In this document: positions 23,802 through 35,904 of the stretch, one piece after another
Numbering within the stretch: position 1 is the stretch's first letter
Layout: the number at the start of each line of letters is the position of its first letter
Assembly: GCA_011316305.1 (NCBI GenBank)
Contig: SAUG01000006.1
Location: forward strand, 62,001 to 126,000
Reading direction: 5' to 3'
DNA: 64,000 bases
From: Rusavskia elegans
Lineage: Eukaryota; Ascomycota; Lecanoromycetes; Teloschistales; Teloschistaceae
The notes under the pieces: model-generated
The model's database searches: none
Seen by the model: the letters and a program-made list of their open reading frames with translations, nothing else
Told to the model about the DNA's origin: nothing
Position numbers and translations under genes: made by a program

Positions 23802-24296
23802 TGGAATGCCATGGGCAACTGTTACAGCATGAAGCGCAGCAAAGCTTCAAACGGGGATGGACCGAGGTTGAACTTTGACGCGTTTGACGCGCATTCAAGA
23901 TGACCCGGGAATTAATGCCATCATGCGACTTTGTCTCACCGAACAACGTTGTATAGCTGATCTAATTGTAGGGGATATCACAGCAGACAGCAACCATCAA
24001 GCTATCGATTACTCGGTACTCGGGACGTCGATAGTCCTGGTGTTGCATCCCTCGTGTCGAGTTCTCCTAAATCCGACTAAATCCGACCAATACTGCGAAT
24101 TCGATGACGCTGTCTCATTACATGGCCCAGATGATGCTATCAAAAGGATAATCTTCATAGTGCATTCTTCAGGTGACACTTCGTCTGAGGGCTGAACCGG
24201 AGTAATCATTCCGCCGGCCCCCGAAGCCTTCTCTTGGCGCGCATCTCACTTGATATTGACCGAATTTCCTCCTGTAACAACAATTGTGGTCCCGGT
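23802..24296. promoter_or_regulatory. Divergent promoter region of BCS1-like and NAPE-PLD-like genes
   Basis: 495 bp between two start codons facing away from each other. It contains a tandem 9-mer TTTGACGCG (23874-23891) and a tandem 10-mer TAAATCCGAC (24068-24087), either of which could be a binding site. Function is inferred only from position. Confidence 0.45.
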
Positions 24297-25638
24297 ATGC
24301 CCTCTTTCCGTACCGTCTTCTTCAGATTCTGCCAGAGGTCCAGCAGTCAACCCAAGAGACCAATATCCACTTCGCCCAGGATGTCGAGCTCCGGTATAGC
24401 TGCCGCACTCTATGCAGCAACTGTATCCCCAGCATCCATCACCGGTGCAGTGCCCGAAGAAGCCAAAGACAAGAAACATTATCTCAAAAATGGCAAAGGC
24501 TTCGACAATCCATGGGATAGCTGGCGGGACTTCAGTGGTCCCGCCATCGGTTGGGCTATGGTGAAGTAAGCACTGGTCATCAACATCTCGTAAACACCAT
24601 CTGATATCACTATCTAGGCGGAGGCTCACGAGAAATGCGAATGTCCCCGATACCACCCCTCCGACCGTGCCCGTTCGAAAACCAGCTTTCCTAGAAACAA
24701 GAGAGACTCAGACCCTACGAGCTACCTGGCTTGGGCATGCTTGCTACTACGTCGAATTCCCCGGAGGTCTTCGCGTGCTTTTCGACCCAGTGTTCGAAGC
24801 TCGTTGCAGCCCCTTTTCCTGGCTAGGACCAAAACGATACACAGAAGTCCCGTGTGAAATCGAGGATATTCCTATCGTCGACGCCGTCGTCATCTCCCAC
24901 TCACACTACGACCACCTAAGCGGTCCTACAGTCAAACGCATCCAATCCCGTCACCCCAATGCCCATTTCTTCGTCCCCTTACGCCTCAAAGAGTTCTTTA
25001 CATCCTCCGGCATCAATAACGTCACCGAACTTGATTGGTGGGAAGAACGAGACATGCTACTATCACCCCAGAGCTCCAAACCACGAGTCTCAGCCGACAC
25101 CTCCTCCGCCGTCACCGAAAAATCAGAGAACCAAATGGTCGCGCGGTTCGGCTGTCTCCCATGTCAACACACCAGCGCCAGATCTGGATTCGACAAAGGC
25201 TGCACCCTGTGGGCGAGCTGGAGTGTGGAAAGCGGAGGCAAGAAAGTCTGGTTCGGCGGCGATACCGGATATCGCGCTGTCCCCGAACTACCAAAAGATG
25301 TCGACGATTATGGTCCGGAACACGACTACCCGCATTGCCCTGCCTTCAAGCAAATCGGCGATCTAAGGGGTCCGTTCGATCTGGGGATGATTCCCATCGG
25401 TGCATATGATCCGCGGTGGATCATGAGTCCCATGCACGCCAATCCCTTCGACAGCGTTAATATCTTCAAGGACACGCGGTGCAAGAGGGCCATGGGTATC
25501 CATTGGGGTACATGGGTTCTGACTGAAGAAGACGTGCTCGAGCCCCCGAAGCTGCTTAAGAAGGCTTTGGGAAGAAGCGGCATCGCCGAGGAAGGTGTCT
25601 TTGACGTCTGCGATATTGGAGAAAGTCGGGAATTCTGA
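24297..25638 (+). CDS. FMP30: N-acyl-phosphatidylethanolamine phospholipase D-like metallo-hydrolase (Fmp30 type)
   Basis: 429 residues from exons 24297-24565 and 24618-25638. This is a metallo-beta-lactamase fold: SHSHYDHLSG is the HxHxDH zinc site. WFGGDTGYRAV, IPIGAYDPRWIMSPMHANP and MGIHWGTW supply the other metal-binding and NAPE-PLD-specific positions. The enzyme family cleaves N-acyl phosphatidylethanolamine to N-acylethanolamine and phosphatidic acid. The first 28 residues (MPSFRTVFFRFCQRSSS, then KRPISTSPR) are rich in Arg and Ser without acidic residues, like a mitochondrial presequence. This matches yeast Fmp30, a mitochondrial relative that affects cardiolipin levels. A second ATG after the presequence (MSSSGIAAALY) could yield a non-mitochondrial form. 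Confidence 0.92.
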
Positions 25639-26724
25639 AGGGGACGGAGCTCATGAATGGGATTCTGGAATCAATACAAAGTAACGTACGAAGCATAGTA
25701 ACACGGATTCTCACGCCATAGAGGCCGTGGCTCAGTGCAGCCCCACACGACCAAGATATGGAACGCAGTACCAGAAACCCACAGAACACCACCTTCATAG
25801 CTCGACCTCACCATATGCCATGATTTGGCAATCGAGGAAACGATGACCTCCGATCAATACTAGGAGATCCAAAACGCCACCACGACCTTCCGGAGTGGTA
25901 GAGTGGCGATCGAGGAAACGGTGACCTCCAATCGATACCACGAGATCCACCACGCCATCACCGCACTTCCCAGCGGTTGAAGAGCAAGTGCTTCCATCTA
26001 AGGCTGCATCCTCCTCTTCTACCTCAACAACACAACGAACTTCTCTGCAGCGCCAGCTACAGGAAAACCCCGCGACCAGCGACGAATTCCACGTCTATGA
26101 CACCCAAAAGGCTGTTTGATGAATTTCATTGACGGCGATGAGTAACTTTGTAAGATCGGAGGTAGAGATACTCGTCATCATGGTGCTGCGGAAATGGAGG
26201 TGTGGAACATGGACGACAACACCCCAGTACGGCTCTGGAGGATCTTTGCCTGTTCTCTAGAGCAAAGAATCGTCAGAGGCCTGACGGTCACACTGTAGGA
26301 ATCGATCTTATCTGGCTCGCCCGGGAATCGTCTGAGGAAACCGTATACACTTAGCTGCGGCCTATTCAGCGCCTTGCATCAACGGATTCGCCCCAAATAG
26401 GGGTATCACAAACATATTGACAAGCTGGCGAGAACGGAAAGGATATGAGATAGAAACCCCATTGCACAAGTAGACCAAGGAACAGAAACAGCATTATCAG
26501 ATTAAATATGTCCCTTACACCTGGGACAGTAGCACAAACTACATATATAGCGACAGTGGGTATCTACCACCCATTCCAAATGACAAATAAAAGGAAAAGA
26601 CTTCCCAGATATCGTACACCCCACCCATCGCGCTTGAACAGACTGCATAATAGAAATTAGAATAAAAGCTTAAGCCATGAATATGTATAGCGCAAGAAGC
26701 AAATAGCAAAAAAAGCAAATACTA
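25639..26724. other. Convergent intergenic region with a degenerate tandem duplication
   Basis: Lies between the 3' ends of two convergent genes. Apart from the 78-bp tandem duplication listed separately, no gene or element is recognised. Confidence 0.45.
25827..25984. repeat. Two diverged 78-bp tandem units
   Basis: A unit starting at 25827 (ggcaatcgaggaaacgatga...) recurs at 25905 (ggcgatcgaggaaacggtga...). The first ~58 bp of each align with about ten mismatches and no gaps; the last 20 bp are poorly conserved. No coding frame runs through both. Confidence 0.7.
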
Positions 26725-29700
26725 CTACCTTCCCGAATCTTTCAAGCCCAAAGCTTTCCTCAACATCGGAAACCTCCTCTTCTTTGTCTCTTTGCCACCA
26801 ACAGCAGCGCCAACAGCACCATTCGTCCCCATAGTTTGACCCTCGGCGGTGAATCGCCTATTCCCCGTTTCCGGTCTCATCGTCCCCATGGCGAGTGGTT
26901 TTCCTACGCCCGCCCCGTCAGAGGTGCTGGGTCTCAATTTTTCGTTGTTGGCCATTGTAGCAGCAGGTGGCATGGTATTGTTTTCCGGCAACGGCCACGA
27001 GTCAGATGCGAACCGCTTGGGTGTATTCCGCCGTTGCAATTTCGGGCTTTTGGGAGAAGCCTGAGAGGGATTAGGACTCGTGGCGACATCGTTGCCTAGG
27101 AGTCTTGCGGCTTTCGGTGTCTGGGGGGAAGAAGCTGGTTGGGGCGAGGAATAATTCGCTGCCGGCGGACGAGATGTGCTTGCTGGCGGAAGGGTGGTGT
27201 CGATTGGAGGAGGTTGGGACTGCTTCTTGCTGCCTCCAAATCCGCCAAAGAACGATCGTTTCTTCTTTTCTTTCTCGGTGGGTTTGTCGGCTTGGCCGGC
27301 GCGCAGAGAGCCTGTAACAAGAGCGGATCCTTCAGCGGGTTTGGTAGCGGGGACTTTAGACTTGTTGTCTCTGGTCTGGATCGCTGGTGAGGGCGAAGCA
27401 GAACTATCTTCCAGGTCGGTGGAGTCCCCTTCGTCAATCCGGCGCGGAATACCTCGGACAGGCGTTAGGCCTACGTTATCTTCCTCGTCACTCGAGTCTA
27501 CCATACGGCTTCGACGCTTGATCGGCGCTTCATCCTCATCACTGGAGTCGCCGAAGCGGCTCGTAAACCGTGAGTCTGTCTTCTTAGGTACTGCCTTAGG
27601 CTCGCTTTTACGACCAAAGCCAAAGCTTCGGGATGGTGACTTAGTGCGACTGCCGAGGCCTGAGTCCACGGAGTCTCTCATGGACGTCCGCATTCCAGAG
27701 CCGGCTGTGCTGAATGGTCTTCGAGAAGTTGGCGAGCTTGATTGAGCACTTTGTGGAGGCGGCTTGCTAGCATACGCTGATTGTGGTCTGCCATCTGTCG
27801 AAGCACCACGCATGGTTCGCTTCATGCTGTACTTACCGCCGTCAGAGGTGCTAGGCCTAGATTTCTTGAAGCTGCTCGAGGAATTGCTATCGTCAGAAGC
27901 AGCACGTCGAAGTGCAGGTTTGGTTATCTTTTTGGGCTGAGGCGCTGCTGCCATAGCTGTCTTCGGTGTGACGCCTACAGATGCGGCTCGTCCATGGCTA
28001 ATCGCAGGTTTTCCACTTCCTTTTTCGTAATCACCCATGGCTACGGCGGATACAGGGCGACTCTTCTTGGTCGAACCTCCTCGTGCCGCTGGCTGCGTCT
28101 CTGGTATGTTCACTGAGTTGCGTATGGACGACTTTAGGGGAACACCGTTCCTCATCGATGATCGCATTTGTGCCTGTGATCCCTCTGGATTCGAGGGCCG
28201 CATCGACTGCTTCATTCCGCCACCGGTTGGAGAGACGGGTCTAGACGCTTCTTTGCGGAATTCTCTGTCTGGCCACGGTGGTAGTGGTGGATCGGTGGAC
28301 TGATTTGTTTTTTTCACCATCTTCTTTTTGGGCCTCTCGTCGGTATTGGGTCTAGCAGCAGGCGCAGGCTTGGGTACAGGTGCAACTTCATTTTCTACCG
28401 AAGAATCCTTGGTATCGTCACGTTGAGCTGCACGTTCAAGCTGCTCCTTACGACTCTGGCTTAGACCAGACCAATACGCTTGTGCTTGATCCCAGCCTTC
28501 TTCTGATGCAGGCTCCGAGAGCTCACTCTCTTTTCGACTGACATCTTTTGGGCGAACTGTCTTCGAGCTTGGACTCGGTGTCTGGGCGACCGGACTTTCT
28601 GGCCTAAGACTGGCCAAGAAAGGTGTCCTAGGGGCCACAGGACTTTCCATGATAGCATTGATAGAGCCGAAACCATCCCCCTCGAGGTCAGATATATCCT
28701 CTGCCGCATCACTGTAGATACTGTTGCCGGTATCGTCAGACTCCTCGTCGTTGCTGACCTCCGTCTGATGATGTATGCCCTCTGCGACGTGTCCGACTAT
28801 TGGTGATCCTGCAATAGAGGTAGTCGTGGACTCTGGCTCAGGCTCGGCAATTCCAAGTCTCGCTGGAGAGGGATCTGTCGCATGGTGTACTGCAGTCGCT
28901 GCGGAGGAGATAGGAACTTCAGTTGGTTCTGACGAAGGAATCGATTGCTGCCGCTGATCAGGATCGGAAGCGCTGAAGCCACCTGGCATGTTGAACCAGC
29001 CCTCCTCCTCGTTTTCATTGCTTCCGATACCGGGCGTCGCCGGTAAGATTGCAATGGACGGTACAAACCCATTTTGCGTGAGGGCTTGCTGATCATCACC
29101 ACGGCTTTCAGTCTCAGGGACGCTAGATTTTGGCACCGCGGACTCTGCTTCCAAGGTTGGCTGTTGAACTGCAGGCAAGACACTCATGCCTTCTTCTGAA
29201 TCTCTTGTGTCCCCGCGTTCGCTGGGTGTGCTCTCTTCATCTTCTGAATGATACCCAGAGCCTTCAACGGACGTAACTTCAGGAGGGAGGGGATCATTTG
29301 ACGCTTGCTGAGATGGCACAGCTTCCACTGGTGCACTCTTCCTAGATGCGAAGTCCTGTGACAGGACGTGCCCAACGATTTGATCGCTTGATATTTGAGT
29401 CTCGGGCAATGGCCTCTGAGTGATCCCTTGTTCGTTCCCTTCCCTGGGCACAGACTCAGCCTCATTCCTGTCTCTATCTCGGACACTACCAAATGATGGC
29501 AGAGTTGGAGTCGGTTTAATCCTGTCGTCTTGATCCAAGTCCTTCGCGGACGCTCCAGCTTCCCCACGGCGACCGAAACCCAAGAAGCCTTTCTTAGCAC
29601 TGTCCTTATGTTGGGGACTCAGTAACGTAGGAGAGTCTGTTGCTGGCGGTATCGACGCATGACCAACAGTTACCGGATCCTCGTCGAAACTCACGCGGGC

Positions 29701-31435
29701 ACTCTTCTTCCTCGCAGGCTGTAATCTACTACCATCATCGGACACCACTGAGCCGTTGTCAGATGCTTCGCTTCCTGCAGCCCCAGGCAAGCGGCTGTAA
29801 CCGCTTCCCATAAATCCCACAGGGGATGCTCCACGCGACGATGGGGAGTGTTTGAGAGCAGATTTTGCGGGTGAAACTGATCGCGCGGGCGGTTGATGCT
29901 TAATCCCATCAGGAGTTTCGTACGTAGGTTGGGGCAAGAAGTGCGCTGCTCGTCCAGGACTTAGTGACTGAGGTCTTGGCTGCTTTGCGCCGAGGCCATT
30001 GGCCGTCGACGTCGTATACGTGTCCCCAGGAGCACCTGGCATATCCACCTGTTTACTATTGTCAAACGCGGTCGACACGCTCAGAGGCTGACTGACGGAT
30101 TTTTTATGGTTTTTTGCCGTTGCGGAGGCTCCTGAGGCCGGCGTGAGGGGATCATCGCTTGGGCCACAGGTCTTGAAATATTTCTGCTTCACTGGCTTGT
30201 CGTAATCCTCTTGCTCCTCGGCTTCCCGATCCTCACGGACGATTGACGGCTGCTTGGCCAAAAGACCGGCAGCACGTGTGTTAAAAGATCTTGGTCGATC
30301 TGTGGAGCGGCTACGATCCGACATGGCCGAGTCCGAGTCGGAGGCATAGGAATCTTGAGAGCTTTCTGACGAAACAACCCGCTTCTTTTTCTTTTTAGGG
30401 CCAGGCTGTGGCGCTCCCGTCGGCTCTTTTGTGGCAAGCATGGTGTGAGATGGCGAGGGTGTAGAAGATGTCGAGACGGGGGCTTTCTTGGGTGTCTCCA
30501 GAGCGGCACCAGTAGGCTTTGCCTCGCCGCGTCCCGCGAAGTGACTTCCTTCTACCATTTCCTTGGCCGCCGCCTTCTTCTTTTTCTTGACGGGCTTTGT
30601 AGCAGAATCTTGTATGGCATACTGGATACTGTCTGCCTCCCCGTCACGAAGCACACCCATGTTTGCCGTCGGCGTTTGTGTCTGCGGCTGACTGATTCCG
30701 GGGAAGGCTTTCTGTTCTCGGAGTGGAGAAGTAGGCGGGGAGTTCTGGGGGCTCATTGGCCGTGAGAAATTGATGGACTCTCTATTCTGGGTTCGTTCGA
30801 CTTCGCCAACGGTACCAAGATTTGGGCGCTTTTGTTTCTTGGGTTGCTTGGCTTTGACCATGCCAGGTGCTCTGTCCAGACTGACACCTCGCGCCCCAGC
30901 TCTTGGTACAGGAGAGGCGACTCTTTCCAGAGGCTCGACACTTGCGGGTCGTTGTAGCGACTTTGCAGGAACCGGGGGAGGCGATACATATCCTTTGGGC
31001 AGAGCGGGTACAGGAGGGGGCTCATCCTGATAGTAACGTTCTGAGTTGACTCGGCTTGGTGAAGGGTCACGGAAGGTCCGCTCGGCCATGGAGCCCGCGC
31101 TGTTCTGGCGCTGCACGTTCGGCCTTGAACTGCCATTTGAAGAGACTGAACCGGACCGTTGAGCTCGACGTTTTGTTGGGAGGTCTCCGACGGGTGTAGG
31201 GGTAGTTGGGCGTGAGCGGAGAGCAGCGGCGGCGGCAGCACTTGAAAGGTTGGCATTGGAAGTACGACTCGCAAGAAAGGCCTGGACGGCTGCTGTTGAA
31301 GCGGCAGCAGTAGGAGGGGCTTTGGCTGGCTAGGATATCAAGATGGTCAGTCATGTACGAAGAAAGTGTCGCTGAGCAGGATGGCTTCTAAGCTTCACTT
31401 ACCGGGTTTGACGATGCTCGCCTCCGGTGAAACAT
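26725..31435 (-). CDS. Large disordered fungal protein, unknown function
   Basis: 1,545 residues from a 33-nt first exon (31403-31435, MFHRRRASSNP) and one 4.6-kb exon (26725-31329). The N-terminus is the most ordered-looking and conserved-type part: AFLASRTSNANLSSAAAAAL, RPTTPTPVGD, AERTFRDPSPSR. A start of this kind recurs in ascomycete proteins of unknown function. The rest is low-complexity, rich in Ser, Pro, Lys and Arg, with lysine runs (VKKKKKAAAKE, GPKKKKKRVVSS), SSDEDEA-type acidic serine clusters and SPTSRRPF-type phosphosite-like motifs. No enzyme domain is visible. A scaffold or polarity/cytoskeleton role is possible but speculative. Confidence 0.85.
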
Positions 31436-32751
31436 GCTCCTGGCCGAGCAGCTCTAAGCTTCGAGCAGAGAATGCCAAGTACGGCTCATAGAGACGGTGC
31501 TATGCTTCGGTCCGGGCTGTTCTGGTCGAGGAGGGTTACCGGCGTGATGGTTGTGATATTAAATGGCGAATAAATTATCCTAGAGGGCGGATGCGCGCGA
31601 AGGAGACGACAGGTATGCGGTTCCGCTCAGCTGGGATGGACGATTTTCCTGGATCAAGACCGAAGAGGATTGTAGCCGACCAGTCGAGGTGGTCAGTCGA
31701 AGGTGAGCAGGAGCAGTGACGTGGTGGTGATGATCTCAATTGGCGTGGGCGTGGCTTCCGTTTTTCCACTGGAGAAGAATAAATGTTGGTCGAACGCCAA
31801 GCCACAACTGCTCTTCCTCTTAGACGTCCTTTCTGCCACCACTCAGACGTCACCATAAACTATCCTACAAGCGACGACCGTGGCACCTCTGTGGTACGGG
31901 GTAGCTCGCAACAACTCAACCCGGTCCACGGTAGACACCCATATCCTGTATGAACAGCAGCCTGCAAAATCATCTACCTATTCCTTCGCGGAGAAGGCGT
32001 CTCAGAACCAGTAGCTATGTCCAAACAGCCCTACTACTACTACCCCCAAGCTTTCAGACATCATCTCGGAGATCATGCCCGATCTTCTCCCTTATTCATG
32101 CTAGAAATCTAGAAGACTTCTTCCCTGTATATTTAAATATATCAATGTGGGCTGCCTTGGTAAAGCATAGCGAGCATACATTAGGGCTTGGATTCCTCTA
32201 TAGCTTCTCTTCCATTGTCTCTGTCCGGGTCAATACAAAAGACATCTTAGCAGCAGCATGTTTGATCTCTCATACCCCATCAACAAAGCAGGTAACAACC
32301 GCCATTCCCTAAAGCTGGCCTACTCATGGCGCAAGATCATGTCTCCCTTGACCAAAAAAGACTACTATGTGATAGCATTCTATCATCTGAACTCTGGAAA
32401 ACAAACACCCTGGGACATTCGCCCGTTGCACGACATCGGTTTTGCCAGTGATAACTCACTATGTGCCCGGAGCAGTGGCTACACGGAATCGCTTTGATAT
32501 GCTGTTTCCATACGATATTTGCAAAAGCTTGGAGACGGAAATTCTGCTCATATTATTCGCCGTGCCTGGGACGCATAACACATCCAGCATCATAGCTGTA
32601 AATTACATTCGTACACATACTCATTCCAGCTTCGTCTCTTCCATGGAAAATGCAATGAATAAACTTGACTGCTTTTCCCCAGCGCGCGCAATGCACATCA
32701 TACGATCCACCCTTGAACGCCCCAGACAATCAACGACACCACATGCTCTTA
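31436..32751. other. Intergenic, upstream of the large disordered protein gene
   Basis: Contains only short plus-strand frames without recognisable content (31950-32312, 32442-32792). No element was identified. Confidence 0.4.
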
Positions 32752-35001
32752 TCAAGAGTCAATCGTCTTCCCACCACAATCAGGGATCTTGACCCCTGGC
32801 TTCAAGTTCCTTGCCAAATCCATCAACCCCCATTTATCTTCCCATTCCTTGCCTGGCTCATTGAACTGCTCCTTCCAGGGTTCGTCGAAAGCTTCGAACC
32901 TATTGAATCTTATAAGTCTCTGAGAGTTTGTACGTCGAGATGATAGATAGATCCAGAATAAAACTCACCAAAAGAAGTCGGTCCCATTCGCCAAGCTCTG
33001 GCAAACAAAATTATCCATAAATGTATTCATCTGCTTGATCCCCGCCACAGCTCCCTTCTCCCCAGCCGTGCAATTCAGACCTCCGCACTTCATTCCCCCC
33101 TCACTCGGCCACCCAACCTCACTGATGACATTCTTTTTCTCCGTGCTGGCTGTGAGTACCACATCGTGGGTTTGCCAGAAATCCCACGTCCAACCCGCAG
33201 CGATATCAGGCGTCTTGCCCGCGAAGAAAGGGTGGATGTTGCTCATGACGACGTCGACTTCGCTCGCCAGATCCGCGGTCCAATCGTCACCTAGATCGGA
33301 CGTTGCGAGCGGGAGGTCGATGTTCAAGGCCGTCATGTTCTTGCGGACATTGCTGAGGACTTTGCCAAGTTCGGTCTCGTCCAAGTCCTCACGGTATAGG
33401 ACCTCGTTGCCGACGATGACACCGCGGAAGGGATCTGCGCCGTATGTCTTGAGTAGATTATTCATGGTAGCAAGGCCTCGAGCGTTTGTAGTTTGGTTCT
33501 TGTCGAGCCAGACGCCAAGCCAGACTTTGACGTCTGTCAGGCCGAGCTTGTCGATAGCGTGGAGGACCATTTCGGTTTGGTTGCAATCGGTGCCGTACAT
33601 ACGGATGGAGTTGGTGAGTTGGCTGAGGACAGCTACGTCCCGAGTAACGTTATTTTGGGATGGAGGCCACTTCAGGCAATTCGGGTACTGAGAAGCGTAT
33701 GGGGTATAGTCGACTCCAGGGAACACTTTGTGCAAGTTTGGATTGTTCATGAGCTTTTTGATCTCAGCAGAGTTCTTGTCAAGGTCGCCCTTGCCGTCAT
33801 CTTCGGCGGCAGTTTGGGGTGTCGAGCTCGCTGCATTCGCCTTGCGGTTCTTTGATGCATTAATCCCACCGATCACTCCCCCAACAACGGCAGCAACCAG
33901 AATCAGTCCAATGAGAAGTCCAACGACCCATCGCAATCTTTTGCGCCCCGAATTCTGCCTCGACAGCCATTCACTCTTCTCCACATGGTTATCTTCGTGG
34001 CCCCCTTGACCCACCGGCCCGTACTGTCCACTGGCATCTCTTGACCCAGAGGGAACCGCATTGTTCCGACCAACAAGACCACCTAGGGTACCTAAGACTC
34101 CGCTAGCCGCAGCACCCCCGGTGGCTGCTCCGGCGGCTGCTCCGGCGGCATGGCCGTGATTTGGTTGTGAACGAAGACCAAGGACGGACCTCCTTTTAGG
34201 AAGCGGTTGCATCATTGCATCGTCTCCATCATCGTCGATCGTATTCGGGTCTATATCGGCCCTGCTCACTCGGGGATCCCATGCTGTCGACACACGGTTA
34301 TACGGATTGTCGGAATATGGAGTTCGAGGATTCTGAGAGGGATACTGGCTCAGAGGTATGCTGTGTCTCGATTGAGATGGCGTCAGGTGCTCTGGTGATG
34401 GGGCTTGCCTGTGGTCTTCAAAAGGATTTTGGGTTGAAGGCGCAGGAGAAGCAAACGGGTCCTGTGAAAGGCCTCGTTGGTGCCTCGGTGGCTCTGGGAC
34501 GTATGGATTTTCGGAGCCAATACCATACCCTCGCTCTGGTGGTTGACCTCTGCTATTCTGTTGAAGACTGTCTAATGATCTGAGAGCCTCGACGCCGCTT
34601 TCTCTTTCATTCGTATTCGCGACGCCAAAGGCGATTCCCGCGATACCACCTCCGACTGCCGATGCTGCCATATTATCGACGCCTGGAGTTGTTGCTGATG
34701 CTGGTCGATTTGATGTAGAGTAGGCCAGATTGCCGTCCCGATAGCCGTCGGTCTGCCGTTGTCCGCCCCTGGGGTAACTTGGTGGGGGGCCTTCTGTGCC
34801 TGCAAAGTCGCCTGGTCGAGAGTTCCTGTACGGTGATCGGTGGGCAGGTGGGTTTGGTGGGCTGGTGTCTCTTCGTCTTTGCGGAGAAGTCGTGTAGGGG
34901 GCTGGATGATTGTCTGCAGACGCAGGATAACCGTTACGACCGTTGAGCGAGGTTTCGTCGTTATTTTCAAAGGAATAAATTCTACCAAGGGAGCGTGACA
35001 T
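32752..35001 (-). CDS. btgC: GH17 glucan endo-1,3-beta-glucosidase, membrane-anchored (BtgC type)
   Basis: 726 residues from exons 32969-35001 and 32752-32899. A long cytosolic Pro/Ser/Gln-rich tail (about residues 1-355) precedes one membrane helix (about 358-380, [21 protein letters not shown]), making a type II membrane protein with the catalytic domain outside. GH17 signatures are [11 protein letters not shown] (general acid Glu, about 533) and [11 protein letters not shown] (nucleophile Glu, about 628). The last exon adds [19 protein letters not shown], conserved near the substrate cleft. Several Asn-X-Ser/Thr sites lie in the outer part. Such enzymes trim or remodel cell-wall beta-1,3-glucan. 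The first in-frame ATG, at 34999-35001 ([15 protein letters not shown]), was chosen. Confidence 0.94.
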
Positions 35002-35904
35002 TATGAAGGATGTACTCTCTCCTGGAGCAGAACGAGTCACTTAGGAACGAGTGTAATGATAAAAGAAGGTTCTGTAGGCAAGAAGGCAAGGAGGGCGATA
35101 AGTGAGACGAGTTTGGTGAGGCCCCGGCGCCTGTGTTTCTAACTGAACGTCGAGTTGGCTTGCTGGCTTACAGATATCGGTATCTAGAGATTCGACATGT
35201 ATCAGCAATGAACGTTGACTGAATGGTAGGTAGGCTCACGAAAATATCCCCAGACTTTGCGGCTCTCAACGGTCGACCAATCTGTAGGCGAATCTAAATA
35301 TAGATACGAGTACGAACTGTTTGTCTGACGTCGGCAGAGCAACACCCAAGCACTGTTCAATCTCGCCACTATGCGAGTAATCGCTCGTCAGGATATATGA
35401 AGTTAGCAACTGTGCAGCGACATCTAAGCAGCCGTTAGAATCGAGGTACCGACTGCTGTAAGCTCCTCGTTGCGATTAAATGTTCAATGGGCATCCCTTA
35501 TTACTGTTCTATCGACAGCCGTTGCAGCTCGAACACGACTCAATGTTCTCGGCAGTTCATACTTCTACTGCCAAAGTGCAATCATAGTCACATTGGTCTG
35601 ACAAGAAAAAGCTAATTCAAAAGATCGTTACCAACCACATCCTGCGGCAGAGACACCTTAATAGAGACCGAATGCTCTATGTCAGGGATCTGTGACTTCA
35701 TGATTCAATCCAGGTTGGCCCAAGCTGAGAACATTGCATTCGATTAGACCCCGGGTACTTATCGAAGTCTTAGTAACTCGTATGTCCCTTTCGATGGGGT
35801 AAATAAAATTCTTATTGTATGCTACATATCGTATACCGTTCCACGCAGAAGACCTCCATCAACTGCAGAGGAATGCGAATAATGGATGTTCGTTACTACC
35901 GTCC
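35002..35904. other. Intergenic, upstream of the GH17 gene
   Basis: Promoter region of the GH17 gene and 3' flank of the dehydrogenase gene. No further element recognised. Confidence 0.4.

Noticed and set aside
27176..27745. Plus-strand ORFs opposite the large disordered protein
   Set aside because: Shadows of a long Ser/Arg-rich minus-strand exon, which leaves stop-poor frames on the other strand.
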